64,000 nt of DNA from CAVSWT01 sp963782985 (lineage in GTDB: Bacteria; Bacteroidota; Ignavibacteria; Ignavibacteriales; Ignavibacteriaceae). The DNA lies in NCBI GenBank assembly GCA_963782985.1, contig CAWALU010000018.1, forward strand, positions 1 to 64,000. The letters are read 5' to 3'. The notes under the pieces were generated by a model. The model was not told where the DNA came from. It ran no database searches and saw nothing but the letters and a program-made list of their open reading frames with translations. How positions within the stretch are numbered: the first letter of the stretch is position 1; the number at the start of each line of letters is the position of its first letter. Shown in pieces: positions 53,233 through 61,749 of the stretch. A program made the position numbers and the translations under genes.

Positions 53233-54405
53233 ATGAAAATGCAGTGCAGCGAGGTGAGATTGTATCTTGAAAGCTATGTTAAAAATGAACTGCCGTTTAG
53301 TCTTCACAAAAAAATTTATAACCATTTAAGCGGTTGCAAAAATTGCAGCCTGGACGCGGATGTTGTAAGGTTAGTTTTTGGAGATGCGCAAAAAAGCCAT
53401 TCAAATTTCATCAACTTAAAAAAGCATGAAAACGAAATTAATAAAAGTGAATACAATAATTTTTCAGCTTATAATTTCGAAACTGATTCATTAGTAAAAG
53501 ATTTAAATAAAAATAGTTCGTCGCGAATAAAAATAAAAAAAAATAAAAGGGGCAAATTTATTATTGCCGCAACCGCTTTCGCTTCAATTCTTCTGGCGGC
53601 GGTAATAGGATTTTTATTTTTCAACCAAAATAATATTGCATTTCTTTCAGTTGATAAATTGTACGGCGGCGCTGAAATTGGCGAAAATAAAATTGATAGT
53701 TACGGAATGTTAAAGCCGGGCGAATGGCTGAACACCGGCGAAAATTCTAAGTCAAGAATAAAGCTTGGAATGATGGGGGAAATTGACGTTGAGCCTTCTT
53801 CGCAAATTAAATTGTTAAAAATAAATTCAACGGGAAATTATTTTTATCTTCAGTCGGGTATTATTAACGCAGCCGTTTGGGGCGCATCGCGGCGATTATT
53901 TATTAACACGCCCGCCGGAGAAATAATTGATTTCGGGTCAACTTTTTCCTTCCAAATAAACGAAGATAAAAGCAGCGTAATAAAAGTTAAATCCGGTTGG
54001 GCGGCTTTGCATTTGAAAAATCAATTTGTAATTGTGCCTGCGGGGAATGATTGCGAAACTAACGGCGTAGTTGGAATTCCGTTCAATTCAAATACAACTG
54101 AAAAATTTAAAGAAAATCTTCGGAATTTTATAAGCGGGAAAAATAATTCCGTTTCAGAAATATTAAATTCGGCAGGTAAAAATGATTTAATAAGTTTATG
54201 GTATTTGCTGGTGTCTTCATATCAATTTGAAAGAGAAGATATTTTTAATAGAATAAAGCGGCTTGAAGCAAATACAAAAATTATCAGTTCAAAGGAAATT
54301 ATGAAGCTTGATGAAAGCGCTTTAAATAAATTGTGGGAAGTTATGGGTTTCGGAAGTAAAAATTATTGGAAAATTTTATATTCGAACTCTTCGTCAAAAT
54401 TATAA
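53233..54405 (+). CDS. Zinc-finger anti-sigma / FecR-domain membrane protein
   Basis: The 390-residue protein starts with an anti-sigma zinc-finger-like element (MQCSEVRLYLESYVKNELPF, then a terminal HLSGCKNC) at residues 1-40, followed by a Lys-rich linker. One membrane segment lies at about residues 113-133 (FIIAATAFASILLAAVIGFLFF). A FecR-like periplasmic domain follows: GMLKPGEWLNTGENSKSRIKL, FYLQSGIINAAVWGASRRLFI, TPAGEIIDFGSTFSFQI and VKSGWAALHL. This looks like an anti-sigma sensor joined to a FecR signalling domain, but no sigma factor lies in the window. It is 21 bases after the tube gene, so the two may be co-expressed. Confidence 0.82.
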   Translation: MKMQCSEVRLYLESYVKNELPFSLHKKIYNHLSGCKNCSLDADVVRLVFGDAQKSHSNFINLKKHENEINKSEYNNFSAYNFETDSLVKDLNKNSSSRIKIKKNKRGKFIIAATAFASILLAAVIGFLFFNQNNIAFLSVDKLYGGAEIGENKIDSYGMLKPGEWLNTGENSKSRIKLGMMGEIDVEPSSQIKLLKINSTGNYFYLQSGIINAAVWGASRRLFINTPAGEIIDFGSTFSFQINEDKSSVIKVKSGWAALHLKNQFVIVPAGNDCETNGVVGIPFNSNTTEKFKENLRNFISGKNNSVSEILNSAGKNDLISLWYLLVSSYQFEREDIFNRIKRLEANTKIISSKEIMKLDESALNKLWEVMGFGSKNYWKILYSNSSSKL

Positions 54406-54532
54406 AAGCGATTTAACTCACATCTAAATTGAAGCCTGAAATTTATTTTACGCATTACTTATAATAAATTTTAATAAATACAGTATCGCTTTCAGTCAAC
54501 ATAAAATATCATCAATTTAAAAAGAAAATTAA

Positions 54533-54898
54533 ATGGCAGATGAAGTTCAATTAACCGCAACCAGATTTTACGAGACGGGGAACAACTCGCCCATTTATCT
54601 TTCAGTTACAATTGGAAATGCAAACGTCGGCGGTTCGGTAATTTATTTTAATGATGATTTAATTAGTAATGACGACGGGCAGATAGATAAACTTCCGGTG
54701 GGTTATCCAAATGAAGAAATAAAATTTAGCCTTTTAAAATGCACAACCAAGGTTAAAGATATAAATCAATTTACAAATAAAACCCTCGTAACTTTTTTGT
54801 TGGAAGGCGGAGTTGAACCGCAAGAATTTGAGTTCAGCATTGACGTAAAACAAGAAGGCGGCTACGCGGTTTACAGTATAACTTTTGTATTAGTTTAA
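54533..54898 (+). CDS. Unknown small beta-rich protein
   Basis: The 121-residue protein has no signal peptide and a beta-rich pattern: LTATRFYETGNNSPIYLSVTIG, GGSVIYFNDDLI, FSLLKCTTKVKDINQF and the closing VKQEGGYAVYSITFVLV. It follows the FecR-like gene by 127 bases on the same strand. I do not recognise the family. A small cytoplasmic or released beta-sandwich partner of the tube cluster is possible but unproven. Confidence 0.6.
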   Translation: MADEVQLTATRFYETGNNSPIYLSVTIGNANVGGSVIYFNDDLISNDDGQIDKLPVGYPNEEIKFSLLKCTTKVKDINQFTNKTLVTFLLEGGVEPQEFEFSIDVKQEGGYAVYSITFVLV

Positions 54899-54927
54899 AT
54901 TATAAAATGTACGCCAAGCTTAAGCAG

Positions 54928-55087
54928 CCCACGACTTAAAAGTCTGAGGGAAACTATACTGAATTGCCACGAGCTTCAGCTCGTGGATTTAAATATAAGA
55001 AAAACTTAGGCTTTAGCCGCATTTATTCTGGCTAAAGCCAGATTTACATTATGGTTTTTCAATAACCCCCCGACTTAAAAGTCGGGG
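54928..55087. repeat. Cluster of four REP-like palindromes
   Basis: Four palindromes lie in 160 bases. (A) CCCACGACTTAAAAGT... at 54928-54950. (B) CCACGAGCTTCAGCTCGTGG at 54967-54986. (C) GGCTTTAGCC and GGCTAAAGCC, arms at 55009-55018 and 55030-55039. (A') CCCCGACTTAAAAGTCGGGG at 55068-55087. A and A' share the core GACTTAAAAGTC. The size and hairpin form match REP/REPIN-type repeats; the transposase-like tyrosine recombinase (RAYT) that usually spreads them is not in the window. The block separates the small unknown gene from the barrel protein and could act as a terminator. Confidence 0.7.
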
Positions 55088-55115
55088 CAATTTTAGTTAA
55101 TTTATTAATAATAAT

Positions 55116-56273
55116 ATGAAACCAAGATATACATTAAAAACAATTTTTTTATTTACATTTTTTTTATTGGCAATAAATAAAATAAGTTATTCGCAAAATT
55201 CTGCAAGGGATTTTTCTGCATACAATTCTTTAAGAACTCCAACCTCGCCGGCATTTACAGTTTTAGACGTTGCGCCAAATTCAGTTGAGCGACCAAACAC
55301 GCCGTCGTCTTTAGCGTTTTCAATTTTAAACCTTGCAAATGATTTTAAAACTTTAGCAAATGATTTTGCGCTGGAAGTAAGTCCCTATTGGCTGGCGGGC
55401 GCTCCAAAATTAACCTGGCGCGAAGATGCCAAGCGCAGTTTGTTTGAAAGTATTTCACGCACGTTTACAATTTCGGTAGCAACCGCCGAAGTTGGGGGAG
55501 ATTTATTTCCAGCTACGGGACTTTCAGCCGGCATTCGCGCTTCTCTTGCTTCCGGTTCGCTTAGCGCCGAAGCAAAAAGAAATCTTGAATTAATGGAATT
55601 AATGTTGACAAAAGAAGCAAATGTTTTTGCTTCCATTCAAGAAAAAAGAAGAAAAGATTTAGATAAAGAATATCAAAGGCGTATTAAAGAGAACGAAGGA
55701 GATTGGAAAAAAATTGAAGACTTAACGTTCATTTATAATTCCGCTGTTTCAAATATTAATCAATTAATATTGGAAGATGAAGAATACCAGGATTCAATAA
55801 AATCTTTAAGAAATAAAATTCAAAATTTTGCTGTTTATAGGGATGGATTCTTTTTGAATCTCGCCGCGGCGGGCGCATGGAATTTTGATAATGGAATTGT
55901 TGAAAAAGGGCAATTCAGCCGCGCGGGCATATGGCTGACGCCGAGCTTTGTTTCAAATTCATTCAGCTTTTCGGCGGTGATTAGATATTTTTATTATCGC
56001 GTTGCCAATGATAATTTAGATTTTGGCGGAAGATTAGATTTTACAAATAATAAATATGCTCTCTCCGGCGAAGTAGTCGGCAGATCGACTTTAAAATCTA
56101 GCTCGTCTAAAATGGAAGTAAAAGCAGTATTAGGTTTTGATTATGAAGCTTTAAAAGGTATTTGGTTAAACGTAACTTTCGGTAAAAACTTTTACGGTTC
56201 AAATAAAAAAAGCCTAATTGCTTCAGCGGGGATAAATTTCAATTTTAATTCACAGCGTTATACTGCGAATTAA
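55116..56273 (+). CDS. Secreted beta-barrel/coiled protein of unknown function
   Basis: The 385-residue protein has a signal peptide (MKPRYTLKTIFLFTFFLLAINKISYSQ). The first part contains LANDFALEVSPYWLAGAPKLTWRED, resembling a domain also seen in outer-membrane and secreted proteins of this group. A charged helical region (residues 168-240, ELMLTKEANVFASIQEKRRKDLDKEYQRRIKE in shorter pieces) sits in the middle. The C-terminal half alternates in strands, FFLNLAAAGAWNF, AVIRYFYYRVAND and ASAGINFNFNSQR, typical of an outer-membrane barrel. I do not recognise the family; location follows the injection-tube cluster. Confidence 0.72.
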   Translation: MKPRYTLKTIFLFTFFLLAINKISYSQNSARDFSAYNSLRTPTSPAFTVLDVAPNSVERPNTPSSLAFSILNLANDFKTLANDFALEVSPYWLAGAPKLTWREDAKRSLFESISRTFTISVATAEVGGDLFPATGLSAGIRASLASGSLSAEAKRNLELMELMLTKEANVFASIQEKRRKDLDKEYQRRIKENEGDWKKIEDLTFIYNSAVSNINQLILEDEEYQDSIKSLRNKIQNFAVYRDGFFLNLAAAGAWNFDNGIVEKGQFSRAGIWLTPSFVSNSFSFSAVIRYFYYRVANDNLDFGGRLDFTNNKYALSGEVVGRSTLKSSSSKMEVKAVLGFDYEALKGIWLNVTFGKNFYGSNKKSLIASAGINFNFNSQRYTAN

Positions 56274-56796
56274 ATAACCTTACTTAATAATTAAGAAATA
56301 TTCATTGATCTGTTTATAAATTAAAAATATGTTGACTTATTTATAGAATTGATATAAATCTTTCTTGGAATTTTAATTGCCCCAATAAAAAATCTTTCAT
56401 ATTTTTTAAAAAATTTCTTGCATCTGTCTATTTCAAATTGTAAGTTAAAATTAGTTCTATTTCATTCTACCCAAAAATAATAGCATAAAAAAAATAAACA
56501 TTTTCTTGAATCAAACCTCCATGATTCTAAGAAGATAGCCGAATAGCATTAAATGTATTTATGCTGCTCTATGCTTGATTAATGCTATGGACATAAATTG
56601 GAGGTAAATCTCAATACCGCTTCTTTACCTTAATTATAATTATAAGACTGACCAGCTTATAGACATACAAATGTCATTTTCTATGTTGTTACTAAAATGT
56701 ACTTGCATTTTTGTCTCAGCTCTAAATGTGATTATTGTATCTAACAGTTTATAACTATAAATAAATATATTTCAATAACTAAAAGAAGAGGTTGCT
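56274..56796. other. 523-base gap upstream of the T9SS protein gene
   Basis: AT-rich with no convincing ORF. A 9-bp perfect inverted repeat TAGCATTAA/TTAATGCTA (56544-56552 and 56579-56587, spacer 26) is present. A regulatory role for the downstream secreted protein is possible. Confidence 0.4.
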
Positions 56797-59208
56797 ATGA
56801 TACATTTTCTATCCCACACCCACCTAAAAGTAAAGCGCTTAGGCTCGCTTATGCTTTTTCTATTGCTCTTAGTAATTACTAACGTTCCTTCAAATGCCCA
56901 ATTGCTTGATAATAAAGGTAAAGACTTTATTATGGGCTTTATGCCAAATTTTTCAGGCAACTTTACTGAACTTCATCTTTCCAGCGATGTATCAACAAAT
57001 GTAACTGTAGAGTATCCTGTAAATTCACCTACTTTTACTACAACAGTTGCTGTTAATCCAGGTACAATTACAGTTGTTGAAATCCCTGTTACATCAGCCC
57101 AAAGCTGGGTTGCAAACACTGTTGCAAATAATGCCGTTCATGCTTTTGCCAGTAAAGAATTTGTCTGTTATATGATAAACCGCAGACCTTTTTCAACAGA
57201 TGCTGCATTAGCTTTACCTGTTGATGTAATGAATAAGGAATATATTGCCACAACATATAACGCAGCATTTGGTGGTGGTGAATTTTTAGTAGTTGCTGCA
57301 TTTAATAATACCAAGGTTACAATTACTCCGAAGAACGCGGCTATTGGGCACCCTGCAGGAACAGCATTTAGTGTTACATTGGATAGAGGAGAAGGTTACC
57401 TTGTACAATCATTAGCTTCAGCCGGGGCAGCAGGAAGTTTGATGGGTTCTATAATAACTTCAGACAAGCCGGTTGGTCTTACAAGCGGAAACATTTGTAC
57501 ACAAATACCTTATGGTATTGTAGCCTGCGATCATATATTTGAAGTCGGTCAGCCGGTTCAATCGTGGGGCAATAAAGTTTTCGTAAATAATTTACCTCTA
57601 AGAGATAATGGTTCGATTTATAGAATTGTTGCGTCTGAAGATAATACAAAAATAACTCAGGATGGTTCTACCATTGGAACTATTGACCGCGGCGATTTTA
57701 TTGAAACTGATTTCCTGAAAGACAGTCATGTGTTTGAAGGGAACAAACCAATTTATGTAGTTCAATTTATGCCTGGTGTGGGCAACCCTGGAACCCACAA
57801 TACTGGAGACCCTGCAATGGGCAATATGATTCCAAGCGAACAATATTTAAGCGCTTATACATTTGCAACTGTTGGGGCTGGTCAATTTTCAGATAATTTT
57901 GTTTCAATTATCGCCCATAATGATGACGTGGGCTCTCTAAAATTAGATGGGACCACAATTCCTTCAGGAGATTATTCAGCAATACCCGGCACTGATTATT
58001 CAGCGGCGCTAAAATCAATTAAAGAAGGAACACATACAACATCTTCTTCCAAAGGACATGGTATTACTGTGGAAGGTTATAACTCTGCCGATTCATATAT
58101 TTATCCCGGCGGCGCGCGCTTCCAATTTATAAATCCGAGAGGCGATGCTAATCCTCCATTGTGCCAATTAATACTTGCGGGCGATAAAAAATCAGCTGAC
58201 GGCAAAACTACAGATAATCGTCCAACTGAGGACACAAACGGTAACGGAATATTAGATCCTGGTGAAGATCTAAATAGTAACGGGCAAATAGATGAAGATA
58301 CTGGAATCTTCTTTGTTGTTTTAAGTGATACCAGCGTAAACTTAGTTTTAACCGTTGATCCGTTTACGCCTGGCGATGGAATGGTAACCTTCCAAGTTAC
58401 ATTAGCCGATCCAAACCAAGTAGGTCATGGTTCTGTTGTTGTAACAGACGGCGCCGGAAATAAATGTGTATTGCCGGTTCAACTTGGCGAGGGAATTGTT
58501 GTTGTTGATCCATTCCCATTCATGACTTTCTGGGCAGTTAATGACGCCTCTAATGGAAAACTTTATTGGTACACATTAACTCAAGGCTTAGATTTTTCAA
58601 ATGTTGAAGGTGATATTTTAGGAATTGACGGCGAAAAAGATATTGAAGATTTAGCTGTTGATCCAAACGGAACAATATATTTGGTGAATAATGTTGGCAC
58701 ATCTAAAATATATATGATAGCAGGATCTGAATTAGATAAGAATCCTGCCACTCCAGTAAACGCAACATTAATCGGGAACACCGGTTTACCTGCCGGCGAT
58801 TTAGGCGGCGGAATTGAGTCCGGCGAAGAAATAGCAAGTTTGCATTTCGGAGCTGACGGTTTATACGGAATCGGTAAAGAAACTCAAAAAGTATATATGA
58901 TCAATTTAACCGATGCCAGCCTAACAGAAATAGGAACGCTTGGAGTGGCTGATTTTAGAACTGATGGATTAACGCAAGGCGCGGATGAAAATTGGTATTT
59001 AACCAAAACCGGTTTGAATAATATGGAAAGCGAATTGTGGAAATTTGATTCTTTCCCTGCTGGTCCTATAAGTTTTGTAACTGCAATTACAACTTCTAAA
59101 AAAATCGAATCATTAACGTCACATCCAAATGGAAATTTGTATGCTGCAGATTCAACTGACTTATATGAAGTAGATTTAGTTAGGAGCAACAATAGGCAAA
59201 CTCTCTGA
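56797..59208 (+). CDS. IgGFc-binding-like secreted protein, main part
   Basis: The 803-residue frame has a signal peptide (LGSLMLFLLLLVITNVPSNAQ). It continues into an IgGFc-binding-protein-like N-terminal domain: DFIMGFMPNFSGNFTELHLSS, PVTSAQSWVAN, ASKEFVCYMINRRPFSTDAAL and VVAAFNNTKVTITPKNA. A calcium-binding-like repeat with DTNGNGILDPGEDLNSNG lies near residue 478. A beta-propeller-like part with GTSKIYMIAGSELDKNPAT and LYGIGKETQKVYMIN follows, with repeated I-x-G and Y-x-V patterns. It ends at NNRQTL because of a one-base insertion near 59182; the rest of the protein is in other frames. Export is through the type IX pathway. Confidence 0.85.
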   Translation: MIHFLSHTHLKVKRLGSLMLFLLLLVITNVPSNAQLLDNKGKDFIMGFMPNFSGNFTELHLSSDVSTNVTVEYPVNSPTFTTTVAVNPGTITVVEIPVTSAQSWVANTVANNAVHAFASKEFVCYMINRRPFSTDAALALPVDVMNKEYIATTYNAAFGGGEFLVVAAFNNTKVTITPKNAAIGHPAGTAFSVTLDRGEGYLVQSLASAGAAGSLMGSIITSDKPVGLTSGNICTQIPYGIVACDHIFEVGQPVQSWGNKVFVNNLPLRDNGSIYRIVASEDNTKITQDGSTIGTIDRGDFIETDFLKDSHVFEGNKPIYVVQFMPGVGNPGTHNTGDPAMGNMIPSEQYLSAYTFATVGAGQFSDNFVSIIAHNDDVGSLKLDGTTIPSGDYSAIPGTDYSAALKSIKEGTHTTSSSKGHGITVEGYNSADSYIYPGGARFQFINPRGDANPPLCQLILAGDKKSADGKTTDNRPTEDTNGNGILDPGEDLNSNGQIDEDTGIFFVVLSDTSVNLVLTVDPFTPGDGMVTFQVTLADPNQVGHGSVVVTDGAGNKCVLPVQLGEGIVVVDPFPFMTFWAVNDASNGKLYWYTLTQGLDFSNVEGDILGIDGEKDIEDLAVDPNGTIYLVNNVGTSKIYMIAGSELDKNPATPVNATLIGNTGLPAGDLGGGIESGEEIASLHFGADGLYGIGKETQKVYMINLTDASLTEIGTLGVADFRTDGLTQGADENWYLTKTGLNNMESELWKFDSFPAGPISFVTAITTSKKIESLTSHPNGNLYAADSTDLYEVDLVRSNNRQTL

Positions 59209-59213
59209 TTATA

Positions 59214-59600
59214 ATGTTGATATTGAAGGAATGGATTATAACTTCAGAGAAGAGGAGCAAAAACCTGCCGTGCCAACTTTACAATTTACAAAGGTTGGAA
59301 AAGTTACAGATGCTCGTGATGAAACATCAGCGCCTAAAACTTATTGCGCTTGCACAAAATTATCCTAATCCATTTAACCCAAGCACAACTATTAGATTTA
59401 CCATTCCTGAAAGCGGAAATGTTAAACTAACGGTTATAAATTCATTGGGTGAAAAAGTAGCTGAATTAATTAATGGACAGATTAGCGCAGGCGAACATGA
59501 AATTATGTTCAATGCATCTAACTTGCCAAGCGGCGTTTACGTTTACAGAATAGAAGCAAATAATTTTGTTCAAAATAACAAAATGATGCTCTTAAAATAA
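59214..59600 (+). CDS. T9SS C-terminal sorting domain of the same protein, out of frame
   Basis: The true link is the intermediate frame ATIGKLSDYNVDIEGMDYNF (59187-59342), which joins the main part to this piece. A second single-base insertion near 59342 then yields IALAQNYPNPFNPSTTIRF. The sorting domain (about 80 residues) has the standard signature: NYPNPFNPSTTI, PESGNVKLTVINSLGEKV, ISAGEHEIMFNASNLPSGVYVYRI, and a final MLLK. The sequence before LIALAQ in this ORF (MLILKEWIITSEKRSKNL) is a shadow reading. So the protein as assembled would not carry its export tag. Confidence 0.85.
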   Translation: MLILKEWIITSEKRSKNLPCQLYNLQRLEKLQMLVMKHQRLKLIALAQNYPNPFNPSTTIRFTIPESGNVKLTVINSLGEKVAELINGQISAGEHEIMFNASNLPSGVYVYRIEANNFVQNNKMMLLK

Positions 59601-59618
59601 AATACCGCTAACTAAATT

Positions 59619-59652
59619 AAGCCGGCTTATATTTTTAAGCCGGCTTTTCTTT
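59619..59652 (+). terminator. Terminator after the T9SS protein
   Basis: AAGCCGGCTTA pairs with TAAGCCGGCTT, loop TATTTT, followed by TTCTTTTT. Confidence 0.88.
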
Positions 59653-59720
59653 TTAAATATTTTGTATGTTTGAAATTAAAATAATTGCACCCACTATTGA
59701 GTTAGTCGTCTTAACTATTT

Positions 59721-60410
59721 ATGGAAATTTTACTACAACCTAAAAAGATTACAAAATTTTTATTAATTATAGTTGTTATTCTAATTGTTCTGCACATCAT
59801 CGCTCATGTTTTTGCTTATGCAAGCCACAATAATTTTTTTATTAAACTTTATAGATTTTTTGATTTAGACGGTGAAAACAATTTTCCCTCGTTTTATTCC
59901 GCTGTTACTTTATTGCTTTGCTCAATTTTACTTTTTATAATTTCATATTTGCATAAAGTAAAAGCTGAACACTGGATACTCTGGAGATGCTTATCTTTAA
60001 TTTTTCTTTTTTTGTGTTTTGATGAATTTGTTGAAATCCACGAAAAAATAATGGTTCATGTTAGGGAACTGCTACATACTTCAGGTATTTTTTATTTTGC
60101 CTGGGTTATTCCCTACGGAATTTTTTTAATTATACTTGGAATAATATATTTTAAATTTTTATTTTCACTTCCACAAAAAACAAAAAAACTTTTTATCATC
60201 GCGGGATTCATATATGTTTTTGGAGCTTTGGGAATGGAACTTTTTGCTGGATTAATTTTTGAAATTGAAAAATCCACAGAGTCAATTCAATTTATTATTT
60301 CTTCAACCATTGAAGAAATTTTAGAAATGACCGGCATTTTAATTTTTATTTTTGCATTAACTGATTACATTAAAAATAATTTTCCACAATTATCATTTAC
60401 AATAAAATAA
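59721..60410 (+). CDS. Membrane protein with acidic-His motif, copy 1
   Basis: The 229-residue protein has six to seven hydrophobic segments: KFLLIIVVILIVLHIIAHVF, FYSAVTLLLCSILLFIISY, LSLIFLFLCFDEFVEIHEKI, then FAWVIPYGIFLIILGIIYF, LFIIAGFIYVFGALGMELFAG and MTGILIFIFALTDYI. The motif C-F-D-E-x-x-x-I-H-E in the third segment, plus GMELFAG and SSTIEEILEMTG, places D, E and H residues inside or at the edge of the membrane, as in metal-binding or hydrolase-like integral proteins. Its neighbour encodes a related protein. Function unknown. Confidence 0.75.
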   Translation: MEILLQPKKITKFLLIIVVILIVLHIIAHVFAYASHNNFFIKLYRFFDLDGENNFPSFYSAVTLLLCSILLFIISYLHKVKAEHWILWRCLSLIFLFLCFDEFVEIHEKIMVHVRELLHTSGIFYFAWVIPYGIFLIILGIIYFKFLFSLPQKTKKLFIIAGFIYVFGALGMELFAGLIFEIEKSTESIQFIISSTIEEILEMTGILIFIFALTDYIKNNFPQLSFTIK

Positions 60411-60422
60411 CCGGGCAAACAA

Positions 60423-61040
60423 TTGAAGAAAGGCAGCAGGTTTTTAATAGTTGTTTTAGCGGCGTATTCAATAATACTTTTAACGTTAGAATGGAATACA
60501 TCGCAAGAATACATCCGAAATTATTTTACCGACATTGAAGGTAAAGTTTTTTTTTATGGAATAAACACAACGCTAAGCATGTCGCTTTTTTTTGCAATCT
60601 CGCTTGTATTTTTAATAACCATTTTTACATTAAAAGATTATGCAAACAAAAAGGAATTTTACTTTTTAATTTCACAAGTCTGCTTATTTTTTTATTTAGG
60701 AATGGACGACAGATTTATGTTTCATGAAAAAGAATTGTATAAGCTGGGAATAGACGGCGATTACATTTTAGCGATGCTTGCCGCGGCTGAATTTTTTGCG
60801 CTGATCTTTTTTGGAAATTTAAAAAGCATAAACAGGCGGAATTTAATTTTTCTTATACTTGCCGGAATCTTTGCCGCAATAATGTTTACGGTAGATCTTT
60901 TCTTTCCATCTCATTTAAGATTAAGACTTTCCTCGGAAGACTTAGCTAAAACCTGGTCAGCCTTTTTCTTTTTCATATTTGCTTTAAGCAATTTAGTTGA
61001 TAGGATTAATGTCTTAAAGTCGGCGCACACCCAAAAGTAA
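60423..61040 (+). CDS. Membrane protein with acidic-His motif, copy 2
   Basis: The 205-residue protein starts at TTG 60423, 12 bases after copy 1. It has about six hydrophobic segments: FLIVVLAAYSIILLTL, TTLSMSLFFAISLVFLITIF, FLISQVCLFFYLGMDDRFMFHEK, AMLAAAEFFALIFFGNL, FLILAGIFAAIMFTVDLFF and FFFFIFALSNLVD. The motif G-M-D-D-R-F-M-F-H-E-K parallels C-F-D-E-F-V-E-I-H-E-K of copy 1 at the same place, and SEDLAKTWSAFFFFIFALSNL parallels the end of copy 1. The two are thus diverged tandem relatives. Function unknown. Confidence 0.72.
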   Translation: MKKGSRFLIVVLAAYSIILLTLEWNTSQEYIRNYFTDIEGKVFFYGINTTLSMSLFFAISLVFLITIFTLKDYANKKEFYFLISQVCLFFYLGMDDRFMFHEKELYKLGIDGDYILAMLAAAEFFALIFFGNLKSINRRNLIFLILAGIFAAIMFTVDLFFPSHLRLRLSSEDLAKTWSAFFFFIFALSNLVDRINVLKSAHTQK

Positions 61041-61235
61041 AGTTTACTTACGCTCCGATAAAATTTGGAATAATGAGTGGAAAAGTGGAAAAGTGGAGAA
61101 TTGGTATTATTGTCCATTCTATTCCACTAATTCATAATTTTCAAGTTAGTGAGATCAATACAACTAATCACTTACAAAAACAAAATTATAAAAATTGAGT
61201 TTTGAAACAGCAGGTAAAATTATTAATTTTGCCCC

Positions 61236-61308
61236 GCACCCATAGCTCAGTTGGTAGAGCATCTGACTCTTAATCAGCAGGTCGCCGGTTCGAGCCCGGC
61301 TGGGTGCA
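61236..61308 (+). tRNA. tRNA-Lys (CTT)
   Basis: The full cloverleaf is present: acceptor GCACCCA with TGGGTGC, D-arm AGCTCAGTTGGTAGAGC, anticodon arm CTGA-CTCTTAA-TCAG with anticodon CTT, and T-arm GCCGG-TTCGAGC-CCGGC. CCA is not encoded. Tail is followed by a strong terminator and then a region that looks like the end of an accessory island. Confidence 0.97.
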
Positions 61309-61316
61309 CAACATTT

Positions 61317-61347
61317 ATGCGAATATTATATGTATTCGCATTTTTTG
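61317..61347 (+). terminator. Terminator after tRNA-Lys
   Basis: ATGCGAATA/TATTCGCAT with a seven-base loop is followed by TTTTTTG, nine bases after the tRNA. Confidence 0.88.
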
Positions 61348-61560
61348 TTCTGATGGATTTTCCAAAAACCCTCTGATTATAGTAAGGAAAAAGTAGGGAG
61401 TTAGTAGGGACTTTTAGTAAACTCTCTTTACTGTGAAATATGTTAGTAAATATATTATTAGTAAAAGCAGGGTTTATCGACAAACCACTTAAAGCTAAAC
61501 AAATATTTAATTTTATTTTCATTTCGATTTTTGCTTTTAAGAAATATAAGTAATTTAAAA

Positions 61561-61749
61561 TTATTTTATACCATCCTCATCGTAAACTTCAAAAATTTTA
61601 TTACATATTTTACAAACACTTTTACGATATATGACAATATTGTGAAGTGAGTTAACAGAATGCTTCTCTTCTAAAATTTTAATATGAAGTTTACAGTTAT
61701 GCGGTGGGATTACTTTAGCCCAATCCATATTTAATTGCGAATTATCCAT
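61561..61749 (-). CDS. Small Cys/His-rich protein of unknown function
   Basis: The start at ATG 61749 has a good ribosome site (AAAGGTTAATT upstream), while the longer reading to 61824 does not. The 62-residue protein has CKLH near residue 19 and CKICNKIF near 47, a possible zinc-binding set (Cys, His, Cys-x-x-Cys). The C-terminus is acidic: VYDEDGIK. It lies in the island after tRNA-Lys on the same strand as the toxin-antitoxin genes. No family is recognised. Confidence 0.55.
   Translation of the reverse strand: MDNSQLNMDWAKVIPPHNCKLHIKILEEKHSVNSLHNIVIYRKSVCKICNKIFEVYDEDGIK

Noticed and set aside
61274..61522. Minus-strand ORF ending in HPAGLEPATC
   Set aside because: The C-terminus is a known false translation of the reverse strand of tRNA-Lys; the rest has no coding character.
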